The notes under the pieces are model-generated. The model was not told the origin of the DNA. It worked only from the letters and a program-made list of their open reading frames with translations, and searched no databases. Positions 38,809 to 50,735 of a DNA stretch of 64,000 nucleotides are shown here, piece by piece. Position numbers and translations under genes: made by a program. Positions within the stretch are counted from its first letter, which is position 1. Each line of letters opens with the position of its first letter. This DNA comes from Synaphobranchus kaupii (Eukaryota > Chordata > Actinopteri > Anguilliformes > Synaphobranchidae), in contig CM056385.1 of the NCBI GenBank assembly GCA_029718625.1, positions 24,372,895-24,436,894 on the forward strand, read 5' to 3'.

Positions 38809-38951
38809 ATGCCTCCTACTGGCCCACAAACAACACGTCCAGCAGCAATTTTGTTTTCTCCAGAGGTCTTCCATCCAATTACTAAACAAGCTCCCAACCG
38901 CTTAATTTCAACCATTCAGCAGCAGCAGATTGCATGTTGGTATGGCTGCTG
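38809..38951 (-). repeat. 5S-rRNA-derived element, reverse orientation, second copy
   Basis: This is the partner of the previous element, carried along in the tandem duplication. Its box C has extra changes (the minus strand reads AGTAATTGGATGGAAGACC). It is therefore older or less constrained than the module inside the large array. Confidence 0.78.
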
Positions 38952-39053
38952 ACTATTGTCTTATGTCCAAAAAGGGTCAATATGGTCAACAAAATAAAAA
39001 TGCCATTTTTTGATTCCGATGTATAGGAAATTACATTTACTTAAAGTCATCCT

Positions 39054-39370
39054 ATTAAATATTTGGTTGCATATTATTTGCATGCCATGACTTCCAGATA
39101 TCTGTGACCCAACAACATCAAAAGACTCTTGATATCTCATTTTCAGGTACTCTTACACGCGATACTATAACATCTCTGCATTTGAATGGATCTCTATGGG
39201 AATTGGGGGGTGGGTCTAGATTTAGCTGTTAATTACACAGGAATAGTATGGAACACATGGTTGCCTAAATGGCTGTAAGTAATCAGGGGTCTGAGGTATC
39301 AAATGAGCCTCGAACCACCACTCTGCTGCTAGATATGCAGTAGATATGAATGGATCGCTTTCAGGGTTCA
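39054..39370 (+). repeat. Dispersed repeat, copy A of the family inside the 57-58 kb palindrome
   Basis: It shares CATGCCATGACTTCC, GTGACCCAACAACATC and TCTCTATGGGAATTGGGGGG with copies at 54578-54878 and 57677-57960, and with the reverse copy at 58003-58302. It ends near ATATGCAGTAGATATG. There is no open frame. This copy lacks the outer arms seen at 57406-58561. Confidence 0.85.
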
Positions 39371-39735
39371 TTCAATTTAATTATGAAGGTATAGGCAGAC
39401 AGACAGAGGAAAAGCTAGCATGCATAGCCTAGTGAGCTAACGTGGCTATCTGGCTCGACACAATCTAGACATTTCACAGTGCTTCTAATTCTGTTTATGC
39501 AACAAAACATTAAAATGCAAAAGAGTCCTTCAATAGCAACACTGGTTGTGTCTGTGCTTTTGCTAAAATGCCTGGCTATTTGACCATGAGGATTTCATCT
39601 TGAGGATTTCAGAATTGTATTATGTGCTGTGAAAATATGTTGGACTGATATTGAAACAGGTAACAGAAGGCAAAATTGCAAAAAGTGTCGCACTTTATAA
39701 GAATTCACCGTTGACGGTGAACAGTTCTGTTTAAG
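39371..39735. other. No recognised feature
   Basis: This is AT-rich intergenic or intronic sequence. A short perfect inverted repeat (TTCACCGTTGACGGTGAA) lies at 39704-39721. No gene or known repeat is recognised. Confidence 0.4.
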
Positions 39736-39781
39736 TTGGCTACAACGGCAGGCTCTCTATCCATTATGCTATACCGCCACA
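39736..39781 (-). repeat. SINE head fragment (tRNA-like, minus strand)
   Basis: The minus strand reads GTGGCGGTATAGCATAATGG, then AGCCTGCCGTTGTAGCC, close to the head of the SINE at 4633 (GGCGGCAGTGTAGTATAATGG and CGCCTTGTAACC). No B box follows, so only the 5' fragment remains. Confidence 0.45.
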
Positions 39782-39786
39782 CAACT

Positions 39787-40481
39787 ATGGAGGATTATTC
39801 AGCCCAAAATTAAAATGAAAATGGAGTATTATTCAGCCCAAAATTAAAATGAAAAACTTTTAATTTTAATTTTAATTTTCGTTTTAATTTTCAAATGATT
39901 GGAACAAATGATTTGGGTGGACTTTTACTTTCTGAACCTGGATTTGCACCTCGCAGGTTTGACCTATAGCCTACACAGCGTAGCGCTGGCTAGCTAGCAC
40001 CTGACTATGTGTTAGTTAGAGAATAGCGTAGTGGTATCTGAATCAGTGCTAGCTCACTTGTGAGTACAAAATAAAAACAATACTACGTCATATCACACTG
40101 AACAATGAACAAAGGCGTCAACCACGTCAGAAGAAAACAAGAAGCATTTTGGACAATGAATATGAATTAATACCGTTTCTGTCATAAAACAAGAATACTT
40201 TATAACACTGCTTAGATTCTTGATCATTTCATCCATTAAAACTCAGTGCCCTGAAAGCATTTTGGAGTCTTGTGTTAAGTTAGTATCAAGTTACCCATTC
40301 CTATGCTATGGCTCCTCCTAGCTAGCGTTCATTAAGTGCTACTGCACTCAACCTGTATGAGGCCCACCCTGCTTGGTTTGATTGATAGGAGGATCATACC
40401 CCCTCATTTACATACAGTTTGAAAATGAAAATGAAAAGTGTTTAATGTTCAATTTTAATTTTAGTCTGAATAATCCTCCAT
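39787..40481. mobile_element. AT-rich element with inverted ends ATGGAGGATTATTCAG
   Basis: ATGGAGGATTATTCAG at the left is matched by CTGAATAATCCTCCAT at 40466-40481, with similarity continuing inward (AAAATTAAAATGAAAA against its complement). The left arm is partly duplicated: GGAGTATTATTCAGCCC at about 39821. The interior has no transposase-like frame. The family is unknown. Confidence 0.55.
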
Positions 40482-40852
40482 TTTAATTTTCCATTTTAAT
40501 TATATTTTTCATTTTCCATCTCTCTGCATACCAAATTACATATTTTAAAGTGATGCCAAGTTACAGCTAAACTTTCACCAATATATTTCACAAAAATTAA
40601 ATAAGCCATAGTCAAAACTATGCTACCCATGATTTCCTACATTTGTTCTAGAAATTTGGCCATGTGTTCAACCAGCCACCTTAGCAGAAATTTAATATAC
40701 TGCAATATACAAATATCAGAACTTTTTTGGATATAATAATAAAAAATATATTTGACAGGAGTGTTAGTATGTTGCAATATCTGAGAGGCAATAATTTGCA
40801 TATTTACCAGTTGTTGCAATATATTAATAATATCTTTATGTAATATATGTTC

Positions 40853-40910
40853 AAGTATATTCCATTCCTGGAATGGCAGGATGACAGTAATTCATGGTGG
40901 TCAGAGAGGG
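40853..40910 (+). CDS. Candidate upstream exon (uncertain)
   Basis: An open stretch reads Ile-Pro-Phe-Leu-Glu-Trp-Gln-Asp-Asp-Ser-Asn-Ser-Trp-Trp-Ser-Glu-Arg and ends at a good donor (AGAGGG|GTAAGTG). Its end phase, one base into a codon, matches the start phase of the exon at 41233. The acceptor is poor: the only nearby AG has a weak pyrimidine tract, and an in-frame stop lies about 20 bases upstream of it. It may be chance. The true preceding exon could lie beyond the array. Confidence 0.2.
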
Positions 40911-41232
40911 GTAAGTGTGAATACTTGACACATATACCTACAAGTTGCAAGGTTGAAATATGCAGCAGTGGTCAGTAAATAGGTTCTCAGAACAGATGCT
41001 GTGCACCAATAAGAAACATTTTGAAATCTTAAATGATGGATTATCTAGACAGCTAAATACGGATCTATATTGGTTTGAGCAGTAACCAAAACATATCAAA
41101 TGTTCACTGTAAATGGGTTCAAATGTAAAAACTGTAAAAATAAACTGAACACTGGATGATAAACCTTAAGTTTGAAAAACCAATTGCTATTTCCATTGTT
41201 ATTTCTTTAATCATTATGGGGTTTTATTTCAG

Positions 41233-41338
41233 CACAATGTAAAGAAATGAAGGACTTTGACTCATGTATTGATCCCGAAGAGGCTGGCTGCAAAAGCAAT
41301 TCCAAATGCTCCTGTAAAAACCAGAAACATTTCTGCAG
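41233..41338 (+). CDS. Membrane-mucin-like protein, exon A (Cys-rich/EGF-like)
   Basis: The exon is bounded by TTTTATTTCAG and GCAG|GTAAAG. It enters with two bases completing a codon, then encodes 34 residues starting Gln-Cys-Lys-Glu and ending Phe-Cys, with six cysteines. The next exon supplies the last base of an Arg codon. The cysteine pattern continues into exon B as Cys-x-Cys followed by Gly-x5-Gly-x2-Cys, the usual C-terminal end of an EGF-like module. The domain would be extracellular, next to the membrane. No frame upstream in the window is convincingly joined to it, so the start of the protein is missing. Confidence 0.8.
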
Positions 41339-42822
41339 GTAAAGTCTCACTTGTTTATGGTTCTTCAAGGCAAAAACACCTTAACTATTATCTCTACATT
41401 TTATTAAACCATCAGATTATTTTGAGAGGGTCATAATAATCACATTCATCAACCAATTGTGTATTTGGGCAGTTTAAGATGTTATTTCCATACCACAAAT
41501 TCGTATGTGTACAGAAATTTAGTTCCAATTTTTAAAAATTAGAGTAGACAGTCCAAGTTTTTAGTTTCTTTTGCTTTATTCACAGTTAGAAAATAGACAA
41601 GGTAACACATAGAGAAAAGATTACAGCTCAGACGGTGCCATGGCAGGGCATCAAACCCCCACCCGCATATGGGGATTCATACTGTATATGACTTGAAAAT
41701 CAGCCGTCCAATGGACTGTGCCACATGTCTTGCCAATTCCTTATTTGATGTCAAAATAAAAAGGAGATGTATTTTGAAAGGTGACATAATTTAGGTTTTT
41801 CACAGAAAAATCAAAAACCTGTTTGCCTGAAGCAAGAAGTGATAATCAATGACCAGATTTTTTTATTTTTTATTTCTGTAATGTCTACAAGCTAAGCCTA
41901 ATTAATCAACTAAGGAAGCTAGCAATGCAGTATTGTAGATACAGTATTGTAGAGAGCTAGTATTACCTACCTAGATTAGTTGCCTAACATTAGCGGATGC
42001 TAGCTACCTAGCTACCCTGTCTGAGTTGTTCATGTTTTGTGTTGTTATAAATTGCCCTGGTGTATTCGTAATCCTAACCCTAGTCCCAGCCATAATAATA
42101 CATAAGACAATAAAATATTGCACCAAAAAGTGAAAATCAACAAATTTAAAATGTGAAAATATATTTCACTAAAAGAATATAAAAAAAACTAAAACATGAG
42201 GCTCAAAAAAGTGAAAAAAATTCAGTTATTCAAAAACAAAAATATTACTCTAAAACTAGCCTCTGAACAAAACCCAAATCCTCAATCCTAAACCGTAATC
42301 CGAACCCTAAAATCAGCTACTGTACAAGAAAATATTTTCAGATACCCAAAAACCTGAACCCTAGCTCCTGAAGATAACCCCTGCCACTGTAAAAATAACC
42401 ATTTTCTAATCTTTAATGTCATGATATTTCTTTTACACAAATCATTGGTTGTGTTATTAATTTTGTGTGTGCTAAAAGGTCTAAAACATACTATAGGTCT
42501 TTAGGCCCATAATTGGCCCATAATTGAATTTGATAAATATATTAAATTTATTTGAACATTTTCATACATTTATAGCATCATGGTTGTTGAATAAAGATGA
42601 TTTCCCATCATTCTGAGTGCATTAACCACAAATTTAGGATTTGTATACATTTTTCATTTTTGACTATAGTCTTATGTATCTTCCTTATTTTCCAATGAAA
42701 CAGTTTATCCATTGTAAATGCCTTGTCAAGGAAAAAATATAATCCACTCTGAGCTTGAAAGGATTGCTGTGATAAGGCTTATGTATCATGTCTGACTGTT
42801 TGCTTACCCTGAATTCCCACAG
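41339..42822 (+). other. Intron A-B
   Basis: The intron is AT-rich with many A-runs. It includes a stretch rich in AACCCTAA/CCCTA-like words (42060-42370) that is not a telomere repeat. No other exon or known element is recognised. Confidence 0.6.
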
Positions 42823-42999
42823 ATGCAACAATGACGGGCAGAAATGGTACATAGGGGAGAATTGTGAGCAGGAATGGACTGTCCTAACCTTTGCCCTAGT
42901 GGCCTCACTGCCTGGGGTGGCTCTGGCTATGATAGTCGGCGTGGCAATTCATTGTGTTCACCATTCCAGGAAAAAGGGACCAGCGGCCAGTGTGAAAAG
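42823..42999 (+). CDS. Membrane-mucin-like protein, exon B (EGF end and transmembrane helix)
   Basis: The exon has acceptor GAATTCCCACAG and donor AAAAG|GTGAGC. It encodes Arg-Cys-Asn-Asn-Asp-Gly, Trp-Tyr-Ile-Gly-Glu-Asn-Cys-Glu, then a hydrophobic stretch of about 24 residues (from TVLTFALVASLPG to IVGVAIHCV). His-His-Ser-Arg-Lys-Lys follows as a stop-transfer signal. This predicts a type I single-pass protein with a C-terminal cytoplasmic tail. EGF-like module, helix and basic anchor together are typical of membrane mucins and related SEA/EGF proteins. That is a family-level inference, since no SEA domain is in view. Phases are consistent with exons A and C. Confidence 0.85.
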
Positions 43000-43635
43000 G
43001 TGAGCGAGGCAGGGGCTGAAAAGAGCAGGTGAACCTTGAGGACTCCTGGGGAGTTGATCCATTCCCATATTAACTTAGCTAAGAGTCCTGAAAGGGAAAA
43101 TCCCACTCATCACACAATAGAGCTCTTTTGTGCTGAAATAGAGCCAGAGATCTTCCTGCACCAGGACACTGAGACAGCTCAGCTGATGGACTGTATATTT
43201 AAGTTATTTGATTGCATATGCTTCAGAGAACATGTGTGTTTAGTATATGCCCTTCCAGCAGAGGGTTCAGGGGCAGTGGGACAAGCCTACAGCAGAGATT
43301 TGACATAAATGGAAGAAACCTAGCACTGTATTGCAAATCCTTTCATTGAAATAAACAGTTTTAACAATAAAAAACCTATAGGTCTTGGTACAGTACAGGT
43401 ATAGCCACTCAAATTAACTGATCATTACAACTAATGATGAAGAAAAAAATTGACATTTCAAGCTTTAAAGTGAGAGACCTAACACCGACAGTAGCCCCAG
43501 ATAAAAGTGTCCATCACAAAAATAACCTAATCTATAGCATTCTAATCCATTAGCATTCACCAAAACAGGATGTAGACACAACACTGGAAAAACTGCAGGT
43601 TTTGCAGAGATTATACATAAAACCTGAGTAATATT
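43000..43635 (+). other. Intron B-C, first part
   Basis: A 90-codon plus-strand frame (43036-43308) directly follows exon B. It would be reached only by reading a different phase, so it is taken as intronic. No repeat is recognised before the hairpin element. Confidence 0.5.
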
Positions 43636-44343
43636 GGGGGGTATTTCACAAAGCGGGATTAAGGAGTTAGCCGGGTTAACTTTTGTTAATTATTTTTAAT
43701 TTGATGACATCCGATTGGATGAGAGCCTGGGTTACTTCAAAATATCTTAAAAATAGAGAAAGCGGCACCCAAGTATAAGCGATCAAGCGATATTTTAAAC
43801 GTTTTTTTATTGTAGGCTACGACTAAAATATTGAATAAATTAGGAAAACATTAATTTAGTGGTTTGATAAAATCGCTTTAAAAATCTCCAGCGAAAAGTT
43901 TCATGTTATCCTACTAGGATTCATAACAACAGTGTCCATCTCAGGCTGTCATTTTGTGTTGGTCTATTATAATCTTATGGTCTTATGGTTATACGCATTT
44001 GACCGTGCCTGATTCATAAAACCATAGAGAAAATGGACAAAAATGATAGGTTTCTTTAAATGCTTTCCAATGCCATAAAAATTCTGGGGAATAAAAAATG
44101 GGGAATGCCATGAAACTTTTCGCTGGAGATACGTTTTAAAGCGATTTTATCAAACCACTAAATTAATGTTTTCCTAATTTATTCAATATTTTAGTCGTAC
44201 AATAAAAAAAACGTTTAAAATATCGCTTGATCGCTTATACTTGGGTGCCGCTTTCTCTATTTTTAAGATATTTTGAAGTAACCCAGGCCCTCATCCTCTG
44301 ATAGCCCGCTAACTCCTTAATCCCGCTTTGTGAAATATCCCCT
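43636..44343. mobile_element. ~0.7-kb hairpin element (TATTTCACAAAGCGGGATTA ends)
   Basis: The left arm (43636 to about 43910, GTATTTCACAAAGCGGGATT) is matched in reverse by the right arm (44105-44343, AATCCCGCTTTGTGAAATA). The loop is about 200 bp. Arms are very similar over about 240 bp, so it is a strong foldback. No coding frame is present. Element ends of this kind are common in teleosts; the superfamily is uncertain. It lies in the intron just upstream of exon C. Confidence 0.85.
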
Positions 44344-44394
44344 GACCTCCAATGTTTTTGTTTTCAATCATTTAGAAATGTCTCTTTGTTTTAG

Positions 44395-44488
44395 TTCCAA
44401 AAAGGAGAAGGCAGTCTCACCGGTCAGCAGAATGGAATCCAGCCCAGAGAATGGGTACTCAAATCTAGTGTTCGCCTCTGATCTGCAG
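44395..44488 (+). CDS. Membrane-mucin-like protein, exon C (cytoplasmic tail)
   Basis: The acceptor CTTTGTTTTAG and donor CTGCAG|GTAAGT are strong. Its first base completes a Ser codon, and 31 codons follow, ending in phase 0. The peptide is Ser/Lys-rich, then acidic (ESSPENGYSNLVFASDLQ) with a Tyr that could be phosphorylated. The exon lies between two inverted copies of one repeat: 43636-44343, ending 51 bp upstream, and 44553-44912, beginning 64 bp downstream. Confidence 0.85.
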
Positions 44489-44552
44489 GTAAGTGACCTA
44501 AAGCAGCATAACTAGAGTCACAGGATCACCTGTACAAGCTGTTACATCCATG

Positions 44553-44912
44553 GCATTCCCCATTTTTTATTCCCCAGAATTTTTATGGCATTGGAAAGCA
44601 TTTAAAGAAACCTATCATTTTTGTCCATTTTCTCTATGGTTTTATGAATCAGGCACGGTCAAATGCGTATAAGACCATAAGATTACAATAGACCAACACA
44701 AAATGACAGCCTGAGATGGACACTGTTGTTATGAATCCTAGTAGGATAACATGAAACTTTTCGCTGGAGATACGTTTTAAAGCGATTTTATCAAACCACT
44801 AAATTCATGTTTTCCTAATTTATTCAATATTTTAGTCGTACAATAAAAAAACGTTTAAAATATCGCTTGATCGCTTATACTTGGGTGCCGCTTTCTCTAT
44901 TTTTAAGATTTT
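44553..44912. mobile_element. Truncated inverted copy of the 43.6-kb hairpin element
   Basis: It is the near-exact reverse complement of about 43745-44115: the loop plus the inner part of the left arm. It therefore starts at GGCATTCCCCATTTTTTATT and ends at the CTCTATTTTTAAGAT of the arm. The terminal 100 bp of the element is missing. The near identity suggests a recent duplication. Confidence 0.88.
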
Positions 44913-45242
44913 TCCCAGGAGATATGTAAAGGCATTAAATTAAAATTTCCGAAACAGGAAGCTTGAGTTAGCTACAGTAAAGCATTCTGGGAAATTTCAC
45001 TGCCTGAAGTCTGCAGTCTTGCGGACTCGTTCGCTCGAACCAAATCGAGGGTCGAGGGACTAATTTCACGTACTTCACTTGCATTTCTAATGGATTGGAC
45101 TCATAGAATATATAGTTCTATGATTGGACTGCACTCGTCCTTGGCAACGCCCAACTTCCGGTTTCTAAAGGGATTCCCCCTAGTGGAAGTGGCGAGGGGA
45201 AGTGCAGGAGGGCAGAATATTTAACGGATTGGACCATAGAAC
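44913..45242. repeat. Intronic segment with a 50-bp direct repeat of 50731-50784
   Basis: The stretch 45082-45134 (ATGGATTGGACTCATAGAAT and following) is about 85% similar, in the same orientation, to 50731-50784. A shorter third version is at 45227-45250. The rest is unremarkable. Confidence 0.6.
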
Positions 45243-45775
45243 TATATATTAACTAGAAAGGCAGAAGCCTTCTCAAAACGGCACCGTTTCCACGGCCCAA
45301 AGTTTTTTCTCTGATTGGCCAACGTGACCTGTCACGTGAAGGTGATCATTTTCTCCCTTTTCACAGAGTAATGGCTGCCGTTGTAACTCTAGTTAGCGAC
45401 CATATACATGTATAGCGACGACTGGAAAGTTATGCTACCGAATAAAAAAGCTAAATGAAAGGTAACTTTGTTAGCTACCGTTAGCTAAGTTAGCTCGCAG
45501 TAGCAGCCAGAGGCCTAGAAAGGACATGCTATCACAAAAGCCTGTTGATAATACACCAATAGTAGCTCGATGCACATTTAAAAGAAAATAAGCCAGGTAT
45601 AGCATAACGTTAGTTATACTTTAGAACACATTTGGCTAATCTTACCGTAACCCCCTCGAAACTGCAATGGACATAGCTAGCTAACGTTATTACGATAACC
45701 TTCCAATATCAACGTTATAGACTAGCTGCACTTTAGACCGCATAAACGGGCACAAGTGTCCGCTATGCATTAAGA

Positions 45776-45835
<60 letters not shown>

Positions 45836-48800
45836 GTATGTTATATAGCCTGTGTCTATGTTCATAGACATCCTATATATAGCTACGCTGTATGTGTAGC
45901 CTACGTTATGTGGTGAGTGAATACATTTTTTCCTGGTTGGTTCAGTTCAACAAGTTACTATGACAATTGTGATGCAGGAAAATAAACAGACCTAACAGCA
46001 AAGCATATTTGTGGTTAATGCTAATTTAGCTCAAGCAGGACGACGAAGAAGACAAGCAGGCTAACCTAACGTTGTCAAAAAAAGATTTCTTACCGTGAAA
46101 ATATTTAATTTTTTCCCCCAGGGTTTCTGCGCTGTTATGGTTTTGAAAGCTCCGCGCTATAATTCAGGTTTGGCAAAACTGGTAGGCCTATGCAGTAACA
46201 ACAATGCTATCACATATTTTATAACTCTAGAGATGTAGGCTATACCTTGCCAAAAATCACAAGAGCATTATTCCCCTCAGATGGTACCGACCAACCCTAC
46301 TGGCTCACGGACTACTAGGTGTACGAATTATATATTATAATTTTTGACGTAAAAAATTATACCTAACACATAAAAGAGAAAACCTCTGTATCTCTCTGTA
46401 TGTCTGGTGCACAGCAGCCAGCAGATGGCACGCAATGTACCCACACGCACGCACGCATTAATTAGGTATAGGGCCGACTAAATAGCCAATTCAATTAGTG
46501 ATTGTGTGCTCCAACGGGTATCAGAACTAGTCCATCTGATTATCAACTCATCACCCATGGTAAGGATAAGCCACAAATCAGCTGTGGAGACTGCCACCTA
46601 CAAGTTCATAACAGTGTCATCTTCAGAGATATATGTAGGAAACTTCATCCGTACACAGAGGGATATTGAAGCTACAACATTATATCCTGACGATGTAGGA
46701 CTATTCAGGAGGTTTGGGGGAGGGGCTAAAGCGCTTCAAAAACAGCATGTTATCTAACCCTAAGCCTCATATGACAACAATCCAGATGTATTTGGTAGGT
46801 AAAATAAGGTCTACACTAGTGCAAATCCAAACACATGACTGTGATTAGGAAAAACATCAATACCTTGAAGGATTTTTTCCACCAAATAAGCAAAAAAATC
46901 AAAAGACTTAATTTTATCCAGGCTGGAGTCTCAAAGGGTCTCAGAAACTACACCTCAAAGAGGCTCTAACCAGACAGAGGTGAAAATTAAACTTTGTCGT
47001 AGGACAAAACTAAAGACGTTTTTGGAAAGGCCTTGACCTGGAGAATAACGTTTGTCAATTATTTTGCCCTGACACCCCAGGGGACTCAGTAGCGCCCCCT
47101 AGAAGGGCAAAACTGGCCAAACTTCAAATGCTTCTAATTCTGGAACCAATGGACATATCGGGTAGATATTTAACAGGATGATTAACTAACTAGTCTTTCA
47201 TAAATAATGTCAGAGCCAGCCTTCAAGCTCTAACAGAAGGGCCTGAATAAAACGTTTTATACTTAATCATTTGATACTTTGATGATTCAATTATATGATC
47301 AATTGGGATCTTAACTGATGCTATATTGAACATAAATTTTAAGCCCCAGGTCAATAGGATTAGTATTTTTTTCGTTATTGGTACTAATAGTTTAGAACTA
47401 CAATTCCCCAAAAACCAGAGCTCTACGTAATGATGGCCTGTGAAAAGATGGCGCCGTCTGTAGTCCGTTTAGGGTTAGGGTTCGGATAATAAATATATAG
47501 CCTACGGCTAATCTGGGTCGCCCCATGTAGGGGACAGTATTAAAATGAATTGAGATTGTGGGATTTTGACCATATCCGACATAAACTGTTTGCTTTTTTT
47601 GTGACTGAATAAACCTTTCCACATGTTTTTTGTGTCCCTATTAACATATTTAGCGGTTATCGCCATCAACCAGTAGCTACTCAAAAGTCACTCGTCTGGT
47701 AAACAAAATTCACTAGCCGGCTAGCTAGCTAACAACCGAAAAGTAGCATAGTAGCCAAGCCCACAGTAACACCTCTAAATTTCGTTCTATGTAGCACGAA
47801 AACAGTCTGAGAAATGCTAGCATTGAAAATGCATGGGTTTAAATTTCGTTCTGTGTAGCACGATAAAAGTCGGACAATCGTGCTCCGGGTGACGATTCAA
47901 TAGATTCATTGTCGTGACTATGAGCATGAAAAAGCGTGAGACCGGGTTGATTTTTCACCTGTTAACATAACAAAGTGTAGGCTACCTTAACATAAAGGCT
48001 AAGACCATTGTGCTATTGTGTGGTAAATTTATTAAACATCCTCACATAAATTTTTGGAAATACTGACTTATTTCTTTGTGATGGAGTTCATTTCACCCCT
48101 AGGGGAAATTATATTTTTCTAAATGCTATTTTACAGTCCCTTAAATACTGAATTCAGGGGAGGAGACGCTGCCTTTACGGGTTTTCCCTGCCCAATTCTG
48201 GCAGTTTCTCCAATCCTGGATTTGGCTTTTAACGGAACAGGGTTTTTTTAATGAACTAAGTCAGGTTTTCAAAATGTATGTGATTATTTTTAAATTAAAT
48301 TTGTAGCCATGACATTGTTCACCCAACGCCCTCTGCTCTTCTCCTCACCCCTGTCCCTTATCTTCCCTACAAACACCCCCCCCCGCACATCTTGTCCTCT
48401 CCAGCCATGCCAATCCATGGCCTTCTTTGCGTATTTCTCCCCACGCTGGATGTAGCTAGTATGTACATTTTGGGGAAACAGTAATAAAAAGTTTCAATTA
48501 ATTATAAAACTTGTTTTTTTATTGAAGGGTTCATTGTTTGCATATGTCATACAGTGGTATAAGGAGAAATTGCTAATTTTTTTTCATTTGTAAAGACTAA
48601 ATAATCAAATGTACACCATTCAAAATTATGAATCATGAGGGAAACATTTTTATTCTTCGATATGCTGCGTTTCATTCACAGCAAGTTTAATCACCGTCTC
48701 CAACGTTGTCCTGGACGATAAGGGGGGAAAAACGTAGAGACGTTAGGAGTTTGTTATAGGACACAGCAAAGTTCAGCAGCCTGTCTCAGTTTAAAGCCCA

Positions 48801-50735
48801 CTCACCACATCAAGGTGCAGGCTGAACGTGAGAACACAGGATAAGACGCACATCCACAAGACAAACCCTGACAAGACACATTAAAATGACAAGGTCACAT
48901 TAAGGAAAAATGTACACGTTTATGTGGGCTCTAAGTGGTAGCCTACTAGCAAAACTCATCCAGGGGTGTCTGTAAGCAAAGACACTTCGTTTATGCGCTG
49001 TTAAAAGTGCATTACCGTATCTGGTTTTGATGCGCAACTTCAGTTCCTCAATCCAGTTGATTTCTTTTGAGCGATGAGAGGATGCACACGTGTAAATCGA
49101 CATACAAAAGCAACATAATAGTAAACGCAGCCACAATAACTTAATGTAATGGTATGTAAAACTACCATGTTCTATAGCCTAGATGGGCTATAGACAACGG
49201 GGAGCACTCGCTGTTCTTCGCAAACATTTACCGCATAGCCTACTGTGTCACGCGGTTACACAAAATAGGCTATTTCGAAAAATATAACCAGCTAATGACA
49301 TGTTGGATCCACCAACCTTACCCTTATATTAAAACAAAGTTCTTTCCAGCCCGCTTTCCTGGGTCCAGCGCCTACCCCAGATCCACTCTAACCGTAGAGT
49401 GGATGTCGTGATTATTATAGCCTAGTATTATGTGAAAAGCAAAACAATAAATACATAGATACAATCTTAAATAGGTCTATGATGCGATTACGTTCACATA
49501 ATTAAATAACGATTATTGCATCTGCTTGTTTATTTTGTTTAATCCGTAACGTTAGTCTGTGGTATGGCTAGGCAGTAGCCTAGCTCCAGCGGTAACATTA
49601 CATTACATCCGGACCGGTCCCTGACTCAAGATTTCCGTAAACCAGCCTTGCGCGGCTAGCTAATAGTGTGGTGTAACCATGTAACTGTAGCCTAAATAAT
49701 TAGAAATCGCGACCACAGTGAAACTTGTCGCCTATTTTTCCAGGTATAGCCTCTCATGAATGTCTGTTATTGTTAGACTGTTAGAATGAACTATGGTGAT
49801 CTTGTAGTGTTATCGTAACGTTAGACAGATTAATGACTAGGCTATAGGCCACGGATATCTTGTCGAAATACCTCAGCCTAACGTGAGCAAAACTGCAAAT
49901 CCAGATAAACGAGCCACGAATAGTTACAAAAAATCTTTAATAACTGTCTTGTTAACTAGCGTTATTAACAAGCATAATACGCCGGGAGCCGGACAACATT
50001 TCTGTAGCCAACCCGATGTTGACCCGCTACCGTTAGCGTCTTGCTATCCGGGCGGCTTTTCAGACTTCAACACTAACATATTCACTGGGTGTGTTACTAA
50101 TTAGTGTAATCTAACAACACCCATCTTGAGATATGAAGTATGACCTTAGAAATATTACACACGCGAAAGCATTTGAAAACCATTTCATTATTATGCACAA
50201 GATAGCTGGTAAGCGAACTTCATATAGCTACAGCAACGGAAGCAGTTAGCTGAATGCTCATAGCAAGTCAGCTAACCATAGAGTTCAATAGAGGTTGAGA
50301 GAATGGATTTGAGGCGAAAATGCCAATAGGCCTCCTCACGTGATTGCCCTGTGACGTAACTAAAATTACCACGTGACCATGTTCTTAACCAATCACAGTT
50401 CAGTGCGCTTGCTAAACACTCACCGATGAGTATTTTTAAATCATGGCTCTCTTTTTTCTGTGTAGGCTAAAAAAAATTTTAACCCAGGAAAAATGTAAAA
50501 TGTGATTGCCTGCTTCTATTGACTACAATATTGTGAACTTTTGATACCTAGATTGCGCTGGGGCCACTATGTTGACTTTCACAACGCACCATTGGAAATA
50601 CATGGCAGAGCTCATAATAATACTATTTCCGGGCCATGGCAGCCATCTTGCGGCGGTGCCATTGCGGAAGAACCCAAATTGAATAGGGCTGAATGGAACC
50701 ACGTGACCACGTTTCCTTTCTAGTTAATATATATT
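45243..50735. mobile_element. Possible 5.5-kb element with TTAACTAGAAAGG ends
   Basis: The left border reads ATATATTAACTAGAAAGG and the right border CCTTTCTAGTTAATATAT, a short terminal inverted repeat with symmetrical AT-rich flanks. Direct repeats lie just outside. The interior has no convincing transposase: open frames do not exceed about 83 codons (46506-46757, unrecognised). It contains an (AT)26 tract, a duplicated TTTCGTTCTATGTAGCACGA-like word (47778 and 47840) and CACGTGAC motifs near both ends. It may instead be ordinary intron with chance symmetry. Confidence 0.35.
45781..45833. repeat. (AT)26 microsatellite
   Basis: This is an uninterrupted run of about 26 AT dinucleotides in the large intron between exons C and D. 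Confidence 0.97.

Larger units (their letters stand above)
37944..39047. repeat. ~520-bp tandem repeat, two copies plus a partial third
   Basis: The marker TGCCATTTTTTGATTCCGAT recurs at about 37961, 38142, 38485, 38659 and 39001. The spacings (181, 343, 174, 342) alternate, because every second sub-repeat carries a 145-bp 5S-like element. The repeating dimer is therefore about 516-524 bp. Sub-repeats share AACTGCAGTGAAATAAGTG and GTCCAAAAAGGGCCAAAAT. The last copy breaks off after about 50 bp. There are no coding frames. Confidence 0.9.

Noticed and set aside
43036..43308. 90-codon frame just after exon B as a read-through coding extension
   Set aside because: It starts past an in-frame break, and exon B has a strong donor whose phase fits exon C.
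46506..46757. 83-codon plus frame as a remnant transposase
   Set aside because: No recognisable motif is present. The composition looks coding-like but cannot be assigned, and no neighbouring frame continues it.
47463..47482. Interstitial telomere repeat (GGGTTAGGGTT)
   Set aside because: Only about two imperfect units are present. This is expected by chance in a 64-kb window.
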